From Thiotrichaceae bacterium (GTDB lineage Bacteria; Pseudomonadota; Gammaproteobacteria; Thiotrichales; Thiotrichaceae), in contig JALWYT010000061.1 of NCBI GenBank assembly GCA_026992705.1, positions 1-8,062 on the forward strand: a DNA stretch of 8,062 nt, given 5' to 3'. The notes beneath the pieces are model-generated. The model was not told where the DNA came from. It did not search any database and saw only the letters and a list, made by a program, of their open reading frames with translations. Below are positions 1 to 6,037 of this stretch, piece after piece. The number at the start of each line of letters is the position of its first letter. Position 1 is the first letter of the stretch. A program made the position numbers and the translations under genes.

Positions 1-441
1 GTTTACAAAATGCCACACCTTGAAGGCTGGGCAATTGCAGGCGAACAAGCCCTATTCCCTGCGGTGGGACATCATGAAGTTTTAGTCGCCAACCACCGTG
101 ATTGGTCAATCAAAAAGCATATAAAGGTACACGGTCAGCCTGTATTCGTTATTGCACGTCCCGATGGGCGACAAGTCTGGGTCAATTTTGCCTTCCCGAA
201 CAATGATACCTTGCAAGTGATTGATACCGAAACATTGGAAGTGGTTAAAACAATGACGCTGGGCAAAGGTATTTTGCACATGGAGTTCACGCCACGCGGG
301 GAACGGGTATGGGTTTCAGTGCGAGATGAAAATGAGGTTTTGGTATTTGATACCGAAAGCTTTGCACAAATTACCAAGCTACCTGCCAAAAAACCGAGCG
401 GAATATTCTTTACTGCACGGGCTCACAAAACAGGATTATAA
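1..441 (+). CDS. nirF: NirF, heme d1 biosynthesis protein (3' end, start lies before the window)
   Basis: The reading frame is open from base 1 (first codons V-Y-K) to the TAA at 439-441, giving the last 146 residues of a protein that is normally about 390-400 residues. The text is typical of the NirF C-terminus: PHLEGWAIAG, ALFPAVGHHEV, VHGQPVFVIARPDGRQVWVN, LHMEFTPRGE.VWVSVRDEN and the closing KPSGIFFTARAH. These repeated R.DGR/PRG-(E/Q)-VWV units are blades of the cytochrome cd1-like beta-propeller. NirF is a periplasmic or lipoprotein-anchored factor that binds heme d1 intermediates late in the pathway; its exact step is still debated. Signal peptide and N-terminal blades are outside the window, so the internal ATG at 10 is not the start. 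The next nir gene begins 12 bp downstream, which indicates one transcript. Confidence 0.93.
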   Translation, partial: VYKMPHLEGWAIAGEQALFPAVGHHEVLVANHRDWSIKKHIKVHGQPVFVIARPDGRQVWVNFAFPNNDTLQVIDTETLEVVKTMTLGKGILHMEFTPRGERVWVSVRDENEVLVFDTESFAQITKLPAKKPSGIFFTARAHKTGL

Positions 442-453
442 CGAGGAACAGTC

Positions 454-1506
454 ATGCACAGCTTAGAACGCAATTTACTCAACCATTATCAGCGTGACTT
501 TCCACTGACTTCGCAACCTTTTGCCCAAATCGCCAAGGAAGTTAATAGCGATACAGCAAGCATTTTACACACGTTTAAAATACTGAAAAATGCAGGCAAA
601 ATCACCCGTATTGGTCCTGTCTTTCGCCCCAATACCATAGGCGTTAGCACACTTGCTGCACTCAAAGCTCCCAGCTCTCAACTTGAAACGATTGCGGAAA
701 TCATCAACCAATATCCCGAAGTCAATCATAACTACGAGCGAGAACACGCTTACAATCTCTGGTTTGTCGCCACCGCCCCCGATGCACAGCATCTTGAAAA
801 CACCTTACAGCAGATGGAGCAACAAATCGGCATTGATATTATGCGACTCCCTTTGCTCAAGGAATATTATATTGATCTTGGCTTCACGATGCCGCTGGAT
901 GATGCGACAAAACACGCCAATATCAGCAAACACCACGCTCATCATCACAGCGTGCAATACAGCATTCAGCATCACGATGAATTGCAGCAGCGATTACTGG
1001 CTGAAATCCAATCAGGCTTGCCCTTAGTGGATAAGCCCTACCAAGCCGTTGCTGATACGATTGGCACAACCGAACAAGAAGTGCTGCGACGTATTGATAT
1101 TATGCTCACCGCAGGCACAATTCGCCGCATGGGGGTTGTCGTTCGCCATCGTGAACTCGGTTATCGAGCCAATGCCATGCTGGTTTGGGATATTCCTGAT
1201 GAACAGATAGATAAGATTGGCACACAGCTTAGTCAAGTTGACTGCATCACACTCTGCTACCAACGCCCACGCCATCTACCGCACTGGCGATATAACCTTT
1301 TCACCATGATTCACGGCAAAGATAAACCCAGTGTAGAAGCTTGCGTACAGCGTATTGTTAGCGATTATGGCTTGCAAGATATTCCCCGTGCGACTTTGTT
1401 TTCAAAACGACGTTTCAAACAGCGTGGAGCTTGTTATAGTTATGCTAAATCAGACATTATTAGCAAACAATCAAAGGTCGCCACCTATGGAAATCTCGCT
1501 CGATAA
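454..1506 (+). CDS. nirDL: NirDL-type fused siroheme decarboxylase (heme d1 biosynthesis)
   Basis: The protein has 350 residues, about twice a single Lrp/AsnC-like Nir module, and carries two such modules in tandem. Module 1 (about 1-148) has an HTH-like start, then IGPVFRPNTIG, then N91-H-N-Y-E-R-E-H-A-Y-N-L-W-F104 with H92 and H98, and ends LLKEYYIDLGF. Module 2 (about 176-330) has AGTIRRMGVVVRHRELGY, then YQRPRHLPHWRYNLFTMIHG (269-288) with H274 and H277, and ends LFSKRRFKQRGACY. Members of this family decarboxylate siroheme acetate side chains to give 12,18-didecarboxysiroheme in the cytoplasm; histidines of these motifs are implicated in catalysis. The short-then-long order fits a NirD-NirL fusion, known in other denitrifiers. 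The linker (154-174) is strikingly rich in histidine. The start ATG has GAGGAA at 443-448. The last 20 bp overlap the next gene. Confidence 0.88.
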   Translation: MHSLERNLLNHYQRDFPLTSQPFAQIAKEVNSDTASILHTFKILKNAGKITRIGPVFRPNTIGVSTLAALKAPSSQLETIAEIINQYPEVNHNYEREHAYNLWFVATAPDAQHLENTLQQMEQQIGIDIMRLPLLKEYYIDLGFTMPLDDATKHANISKHHAHHHSVQYSIQHHDELQQRLLAEIQSGLPLVDKPYQAVADTIGTTEQEVLRRIDIMLTAGTIRRMGVVVRHRELGYRANAMLVWDIPDEQIDKIGTQLSQVDCITLCYQRPRHLPHWRYNLFTMIHGKDKPSVEACVQRIVSDYGLQDIPRATLFSKRRFKQRGACYSYAKSDIISKQSKVATYGNLAR

Positions 1507-1942
1507 AACTGACCGAAATATTATCAACCAACTGCAATACGGCTTCCCCATCTGCGATCATCCCTTTCGCAAAGCCGCCGAACAACTCAATATCAGCGAG
1601 CAAGAGCTAATCGAACGTATAAAAACATTACGAGAAAACGGCATCCTAACCCGCTTCGGTCCCTTATATCACGCCGAAAATCTAGGCGGAGCCTTATCAC
1701 TCTGTGCCATGAAAATCCCCCCAGCCGAATTCGACCGCGTAGCCGAACAAGTCAACCGCTTCCCAGAAGTCGCCCACAACTACCAACGCGAACACGCAAT
1801 GAATATGTGGTTCGTCCTCGCCACAGAAAGCGAAGCCGCCAAACAAAACACCCTACAACAAATCGAACAACAAACGGGCTACCCCGTCTATGATATGCCT
1901 AAGAAAAAGGAATATTTTGTGGGCTTGTTTTTGCAGGTGTAG
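1487..1942 (+). CDS. nirG: Third siroheme decarboxylase module, NirG-like (NirG/NirH family)
   Basis: This is a single Lrp/AsnC-like Nir module of 151 residues. HTH-like helices lie at about 7-52, followed by NGILTRFGPLYHAENLGG, A96-H-N-Y-Q-R-E-H-A-M-N-M-W-F (H97, H103) and the end MPKKKEYFVGLFLQV. It would act with the upstream fusion protein in siroheme decarboxylation. I chose the ATG at 1487 because similarity to module 1 of the neighbour begins there. The frame stays open upstream to an ATG at 1355, but that part lies wholly inside nirDL and encodes nothing family-like. The 20-bp overlap suggests translational coupling; the Shine-Dalgarno is weak (AAAGG at about 1473-1477). Its length and short C-terminus suit NirG better than the longer NirH, but the paralogue assignment is tentative. 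Codons are C-ending and the GC is high compared with the genes downstream. Confidence 0.82.
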   Translation: MEISLDKTDRNIINQLQYGFPICDHPFRKAAEQLNISEQELIERIKTLRENGILTRFGPLYHAENLGGALSLCAMKIPPAEFDRVAEQVNRFPEVAHNYQREHAMNMWFVLATESEAAKQNTLQQIEQQTGYPVYDMPKKKEYFVGLFLQV

Positions 1943-1946
1943 TTAT

Positions 1947-1981
1947 TTGAAAAAGATGTCGAAATACGGCAATCTTTTCAA
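1947..1981 (+). terminator. Weak stem-loop just after the nir run, possible transcript end
   Basis: The arms TTGAAAAAGAT (1947-1957) and ATCTTTTCAA (1972-1981) pair except for one bulged A, with a 14-base loop. It starts 5 bp after the nirG stop codon and coincides with the end of the operon. The stem is AT-rich and no T-tract follows, so it is not a textbook intrinsic terminator. It could instead protect the 3' end of the mRNA or be chance in AT-rich DNA. Confidence 0.25.
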
Positions 1982-2094
1982 GATATGTAAGGAAGTGAAG
2001 TAGATGAAACTATTCAACTTGGCATTGTCAGAATTGTAATATTTTAACAGCAGTAGAATTTATGTAATGGCTAAAAATAAATTAATTAGTAATG

Positions 2095-2117
2095 ACTTAA
2101 GCATCGCTAGTTTAAGT
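2095..2117. promoter_or_regulatory. Imperfect dyad upstream of the luxR-family gene, candidate operator
   Basis: The half sites ACTTAA (2095-2100) and TTAAGT (2112-2117) are perfect inverted repeats separated by 11 bases, and lie about 70 bp before the luxR-family start. The size suits a dimeric regulator, possibly the LuxR-type protein itself. The spacing does not match the classic lux-box pattern, and six-base AT-rich arms are only modest evidence. Confidence 0.2.
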
Positions 2118-2171
2118 TTATTGGCATATTAGGATAAATAAAGGGGGAGTTATAGAAGATGGTTAGAGGGT

Positions 2172-2178
2172 AAGGAGG
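2172..2178 (+). promoter_or_regulatory. Strong Shine-Dalgarno of the luxR-family gene
   Basis: AAGGAGG is a full-length anti-16S match. It sits 6 bases before GTG (2185) and 9 bases before ATG (2188). These are adjacent codons of the same frame, so the start is one of these two and the product differs by a single residue. This is the best ribosome binding site in the left half of the window and suggests efficient translation. Confidence 0.7.
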
Positions 2179-2184
2179 CAGTGT

Positions 2185-2979
2185 GTGATGATTGAATTTA
2201 ACAAATATGGAATGGGCAGGGAAATACAGCCTCATCCGTATCAATATTTTTTTGATATGTTTGCTACCAAAACGATTGATGAAGCATTTAAGGTTTATGA
2301 GAGGCAGGTTGAAAATTTAGGTTTTTATGGGGCTGGCTATGGTATTGCACCTATACTTTATATTAAGTCAGGATTATCTGTACGATCTGTTTTTAAAGTG
2401 TCAGAGGAACGTGATTCAAAGTTTTTACAACATTATCAAGAAGCAAACTTTGAACAAGATGACTTTACTGTCAATCGTTTACGTAAAGGTGAAAATAAAG
2501 TAATGGATTGGTGGAAAGTTGAGAGGCAAGGGCAATTAAGCCAAGCAGAGAAACATGTGATTACAGTTGCTAGAGATGATTATGGGGTACAAAATGGTAT
2601 TACTATTCCATTGATGAATAATGCTTATGGTATTGCTGCTGCAAGTGTATGGTGTAAAGAAAAAAATGGTCGATATACCAAATTACTAAAAGAAAATTAT
2701 CAATCATTAATTATTTGTACACAGGCTTTTCATAAACATGTAATGACTACATCGAGAATGCACCATTATTTTTTATCAAGTGTTTTAAATCGTCTTACCG
2801 AAAAAGAAAAGTACGTTATTCGTCATCTTGTTTCTGGAGCTCCGATGAAAAATATCCAGCATATTACATCTGCTTATGCTGAAAAGTTAGTAAAAACACT
2901 GAAAATAAAATTTGGTGATATTAGAACACAAGAACTAATTTATCATACAGGTGTATTAATGTTATTAGATGAGTTTTAA
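2185..2979 (+). CDS. LuxR-family regulator with autoinducer-binding-type domain and diverged HTH (LuxR solo)
   Basis: The protein has 264 residues, close to the 230-260 usual for LuxR-type quorum-sensing receptors. Residues about 30-185 look like the autoinducer-binding domain (PF03472 type). Judged by eye against LasR/TraR, Y84, D93, W109/W110 and G138 (in YGVQNGITIPL) fall near ligand-pocket or fold positions. The usual Trp four residues before the Tyr is F80, and the Pro after the Asp is F94. Residues 203-260 match the LuxR HTH only loosely: LTEKE opens it and G218, K242, G244 and R247 remain. The consensus T-V-x-x-H of the recognition helix is replaced by Y231-A-E-K-L235. No luxI-like synthase is in the window, so it would be a solo. 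GTG 2185 or ATG 2188 can serve as the start; both follow AAGGAGG. The gene is far more AT-rich than the nir genes before it. Ligand and targets cannot be read from sequence. Confidence 0.78.
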   Translation: MMIEFNKYGMGREIQPHPYQYFFDMFATKTIDEAFKVYERQVENLGFYGAGYGIAPILYIKSGLSVRSVFKVSEERDSKFLQHYQEANFEQDDFTVNRLRKGENKVMDWWKVERQGQLSQAEKHVITVARDDYGVQNGITIPLMNNAYGIAAASVWCKEKNGRYTKLLKENYQSLIICTQAFHKHVMTTSRMHHYFLSSVLNRLTEKEKYVIRHLVSGAPMKNIQHITSAYAEKLVKTLKIKFGDIRTQELIYHTGVLMLLDEF

Positions 2980-3220
2980 TTGATATTGTTTTTAATACCT
3001 TAGTCCTTATCCTACTCGTAATAAATGTATAAAAAACCAAATATTAATATTAGATATGCCAACGGATACTAAGCCTGACGTTTTGTTGATAAGCAGTATA
3101 CTATCACCAATAGTCCAATAGTAGTAGATTTTTTTGCCCTATTAACACTGACTGGGATAAAAAATATCTTGCTTAATCTGTCAGTTAATCCATAAATATT
3201 GTATTTAACATAGTAATTAA

Positions 3221-3937
3221 ATGAAATTAAACTATTGGTTTAAAAAAATAATAAAATATATATTCAATGTGATGATGATTTATTTTTTTGTTGTCACATT
3301 ATTGTTGCTTATTTTCCGTTGGGCTCCTATACCAACTTCATCCTTTATGATGCAACACAATATCATCGCTTGGTGGCAAGGTGATAAAGATTTATTTGTG
3401 CGTTATCAGTGGGTGACTTGGGATAATTTACCAAAAACAGCAGCATTGGCTGTAATTGCTGCAGAAGATCAGCGGTTTCCGCAACATTATGGGTTAGATT
3501 TTCATGCAATAAAAATAGCTTGGTCAACATCAGGTAAAAGACGTCGTGGTGCGAGTACGATTACACAGCAAGTGGTTAAAAATCTATTTTTATGGAGTGA
3601 TCGTAGTTATTTTCGCAAAGCTCTGGAAGCAAGTATTGCAGTATTGATGGAGACGCTATGGTCAAAACAACGAATTTTAGAGGTGTATTTGAATATTGCT
3701 CAATTTGGTCAACAAGATTATGGTGTTTGGTCAGCCTGTCAGCATTTATTAAAGCGTAAATCTTGCCATTTAAATAATTCTCAAGCGGCACTATTAGCAG
3801 CAGCTTTACCTGCCCCGAGTGTTTATCGTATTGAACGCCCTTCTCAAAGAATGCGAAAGAAGCAACGCTGGATAAAAAAACAAATGCAACAATTAGGTGG
3901 GTTGAAGTATTTATATTTATTATCAAACAATATTTAA
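3221..3937 (+). CDS. mtgA: Monofunctional biosynthetic peptidoglycan glycosyltransferase MtgA
   Basis: The protein has 238 residues, a usual MtgA length. It polymerises lipid II into glycan strands at the periplasmic face of the inner membrane. One hydrophobic anchor lies at about 11-33 after a short basic N-terminus, with no penicillin-binding transpeptidase domain. The GT51 motifs occur in order: AAEDQRFPQHYGLD (catalytic E82, F86, H89), RRGASTITQQVVKNLFL (108-124), RKALE (132-136) and RILEVYLNIA with the second glutamate E154. The later stretch reads NIAQFGQQDYG, where NIAEFG with more glycines is usual, and the following YF-K-type motif is LLKRKSC, so the distal part is somewhat diverged. 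The ATG has no clear Shine-Dalgarno; later Met codons (M18, M19) would cut the anchor, so 3221 is kept. The stop overlaps that of the convergent kinase gene. Confidence 0.92.
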   Translation: MKLNYWFKKIIKYIFNVMMIYFFVVTLLLLIFRWAPIPTSSFMMQHNIIAWWQGDKDLFVRYQWVTWDNLPKTAALAVIAAEDQRFPQHYGLDFHAIKIAWSTSGKRRRGASTITQQVVKNLFLWSDRSYFRKALEASIAVLMETLWSKQRILEVYLNIAQFGQQDYGVWSACQHLLKRKSCHLNNSQAALLAAALPAPSVYRIERPSQRMRKKQRWIKKQMQQLGGLKYLYLLSNNI

Positions 3938-5712
3938 GCTGCTGCAAGCTCTGCACGTATAGCTTCTTGTTCTAACCATTTATCAATAATATCAGCTAGA
4001 TCATCCATATGTACGGGTTTTGCTAAGTAGTCATCCATACCCGAGTTAATACATTTTTGTCGATCAGTTGACATCGCATTAGCTGTTAAAGCAATAATAG
4101 GAATACGTGACTCAGGGTGTTGGTTTTGCCAGAATGATTGTAGATATTCAGTTGCTGCATAGCCATCCATAACAGGCATTTGGCAATCCATAAATATTAA
4201 AGCAAAGCCATGGTCAGGGTTCTTTTCTATAATATCAACTAATAATTGACCATTTGAGGCGATTGTAACATCACAATCTAGGCTGTCTAACATTTGTTTT
4301 ATAACAATTTGATTAACGGGATTGTCTTCTGCAAGTAATATTTTTACTTTACTATCTATATCTATTATTGCTTCAGTTGTAGTGGTTTTGTTTGTTTGGC
4401 TATTTTCTTGGGTTATTGTCTGTTTTAAATGTAGTGATTCTGATGAAGTAGGAGTAGCATGTTGAGTTCCTATTTCTAAAGGAATATCAAATGAAAAGAT
4501 ACTACCTTTACCCAATTTAGAGTTTACTGATATTTTTCCACCCATTTCAGTGATAAGTCGTTTTGTCAATGCTAAACCTAAACCTGTACCACCAAAGTTT
4601 CGTGTAGTAGATGCATCTGCTTGAGTGAAAGTATCAAAAATATGTTCTAAGGCATGTTCAGGAATACCAATTCCTGAGTCACATACTTTACATTGAAATA
4701 AAACAGTATCATCTTGTTTTTTTAGTGAAATATAAACGCCTACTCCACCTTTTTGTGTAAATTTTAAAGCATTGCCAACAAGGTTAATAATAGATTGGCG
4801 AATCCGGGTCGGATCTCCTCTGACATGACGACCAATATCTGAAGTAAAGTTACCGCTTAGGCTGATTTTTTTATCAATAGCTCGTTGTTGTAATAGTGAG
4901 ATAATATCATCTAATAATTCTTTAGCGTCAAAATCAATATTTTCAAAAGTAATTTTTCCTGCTTCTATTTTAGATAAATCTAAGATGTCATTGATTAATA
5001 CTAATAAAGCATCAGCAGAGCTTTGGGCAATTTTTAGACGTTTATATAGAGGTTTAGGTAGTGGTTCATTTAAAGAAAGTTCTAGCATACCCAATATGCC
5101 ATTCATTGGTGTGCGAATTTCATGACTCATATTAGCTAAAAATAAACTCTTTGCTTTGACTGATTCATTAGCAGTTGCGACTGCATCAGTTAACCGAGTC
5201 AGTAGCATATTGACATAAAAAGTAAGCACTAAAATAGATAAATAGACACCAGTAATATTGATTGGATGACTGATCCAATAATTATTAAATATGCAAGCGG
5301 TTGTAAAGCCCATTAAACTTAATATAAAGGAGATTTTTAAATAAAGACTACCAAAACGAAAGCCATTACCAATAATGATAATGAGGTATATCCAACTCAT
5401 TCCTAATACCCATTCTCCCCCTATTGCCATAAAAATACTCAGTGTGGCGACATCAATTAAAATAGAAAATATGAGTCGAATGTTAGTTGGTGTAGGAGAG
5501 AGTCTGACAGAGATGTAGATTAATAATGATATGATCGTATAAGTAATGACAGTATATAATGCATAGTTAGCACCAGTAAGGTTTTGTGGGTGTACCCATA
5601 AGAGTAAATAAATCAACGTTCCTGCTGCAATAATAAATCGCATAATTGATTGTTCTGCTTCACTACCTAAGTAGTTGGAAACATCATTTATATTTTTTAT
5701 TATTTTTTTCAT
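3934..5712 (-). CDS. RpfC-like hybrid sensor histidine kinase (membrane sensor, HisKA, HATPase_c, REC; no HPt)
   Basis: The protein has 592 residues. Residues 23-172 hold about five or six membrane segments with short loops. The text [12 protein letters not shown] (114-125), NNYWISHP (143-150) and the segment running into [16 protein letters not shown] resemble the N-terminal domain of RpfC, the Xanthomonas DSF (diffusible fatty-acid signal) receptor. The HisKA domain has the phospho-acceptor H197 in [12 protein letters not shown]. The ATPase has N310/N314 ([10 protein letters not shown]), D345-SGIG and GGTGLGL (374-380). A Thr/Ser/Gln-rich linker (about 416-450) leads to a receiver with E462/D463, phospho-acceptor D509 ([11 protein letters not shown]), T543 and K565. 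The protein ends about 27 residues after the receiver's conserved Lys, so the HPt domain of RpfC is absent and relay needs a separate HPt or response regulator. No rpfF or rpfG is nearby. No clear Shine-Dalgarno precedes the ATG. The stop codon overlaps mtgA's. Confidence 0.88.
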   Translation of the reverse strand: MKKIIKNINDVSNYLGSEAEQSIMRFIIAAGTLIYLLLWVHPQNLTGANYALYTVITYTIISLLIYISVRLSPTPTNIRLIFSILIDVATLSIFMAIGGEWVLGMSWIYLIIIIGNGFRFGSLYLKISFILSLMGFTTACIFNNYWISHPINITGVYLSILVLTFYVNMLLTRLTDAVATANESVKAKSLFLANMSHEIRTPMNGILGMLELSLNEPLPKPLYKRLKIAQSSADALLVLINDILDLSKIEAGKITFENIDFDAKELLDDIISLLQQRAIDKKISLSGNFTSDIGRHVRGDPTRIRQSIINLVGNALKFTQKGGVGVYISLKKQDDTVLFQCKVCDSGIGIPEHALEHIFDTFTQADASTTRNFGGTGLGLALTKRLITEMGGKISVNSKLGKGSIFSFDIPLEIGTQHATPTSSESLHLKQTITQENSQTNKTTTTEAIIDIDSKVKILLAEDNPVNQIVIKQMLDSLDCDVTIASNGQLLVDIIEKNPDHGFALIFMDCQMPVMDGYAATEYLQSFWQNQHPESRIPIIALTANAMSTDRQKCINSGMDDYLAKPVHMDDLADIIDKWLEQEAIRAELAAA

Positions 5713-5732
5713 TTTTTAATAGTTGAGATATG

Positions 5733-5762
5733 ATTATATGAGACACAACTTCTGAGTGTTAT
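5733..5762 (-). promoter_or_regulatory. Candidate promoter of the hybrid kinase gene
   Basis: Read on the - strand, TATAAT (5733-5738) is a perfect -10 hexamer. ATAACA (5757-5762) matches four of six bases of the -35 consensus at an 18-bp spacing. The -10 lies only about 20 bp from the start codon, giving a short leader, which agrees with the missing Shine-Dalgarno. In such AT-rich DNA a chance match is quite possible; a second TATAAT at 5772-5777 competes. Confidence 0.28.
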
Positions 5763-5918
5763 TTATCGATTATTATAGTTTATATTAACATATATTTACA
5801 TTATATTAATTAAAGCATTTTGCCACGTTTTACGATGTGCTTGCGAAGCCTTTCGTATTGGTTCAGTAAAACTCAATTATATTAAGTCAGTATTACTCAG
5901 TGATGGTCATGTCATATC

Positions 5919-5937
5919 CAGTAAAACCAATTTACTG
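5919..5937. repeat. 19-bp palindrome with a partial direct copy, candidate operator
   Basis: CAGTAAA (5919-5925) and TTTACTG (5931-5937) are perfect 7-base inverted arms around a 5-base centre. The left arm recurs as part of CAGTAAAAC at 5864-5872, 55 bp upstream. The site lies about 100 bp before the aminotransferase start, on the upstream side of its probable promoter. This could be a binding site for a dimeric activator such as a LysR-type protein, but no regulator gene of that kind is in the window. Confidence 0.3.
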
Positions 5938-6037
5938 TTGATCAGATCGACCTTAATAAATAGATGGACTCTTTTATCAGTGGTAAAGATTACGTACAAT
6001 CATCAAGATTTTTAGCGTATTAATTAGGAATTGTTAT

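Larger units (their letters stand above)
5713..6037. other. Divergent intergenic region between the kinase and aminotransferase genes
   Basis: These 325 bases hold no convincing gene. They must carry the promoters of both divergent genes. On the kinase side there are two TATAAT hexamers on the - strand (5733-5738 and 5772-5777). On the aminotransferase side TACAAT (5995-6000) is a 5/6 match to a -10 box 37 bp before the start codon, without a good -35, and AGGA (6026-6029) is the ribosome binding site. The 9-mer CAGTAAAAC occurs twice (5864-5872 and 5919-5927), the second copy being part of a small palindrome. The stretch at 5751-5820 is extremely AT-rich. Confidence 0.6.

Noticed and set aside
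1355..1486. Upstream extension of the nirG-like frame to an ATG at 1355
   Set aside because: The extra 44 residues lie entirely inside the nirDL coding region in another frame and show no family features. Similarity to the Nir module begins at the ATG at 1487.
1956..2039. Two tiny back-to-back open frames (about 15 and 11 residues) after nirG
   Set aside because: Both are very short, with no recognisable peptide, and such frames are expected by chance. The first also overlaps the stem-loop at 1947-1981.
3147..3185. Inverted repeat ACTGAC and GTCAGT before mtgA
   Set aside because: The arms are six bases with a 27-base spacer, overlapping no convincing promoter. It is likely chance.
5938..5950. 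FNR/Anr-like site TTGAT-3-ATCGA
   Set aside because: The spacing is three instead of four and one half-site is mismatched. It also sits before a gene with no expected link to oxygen.
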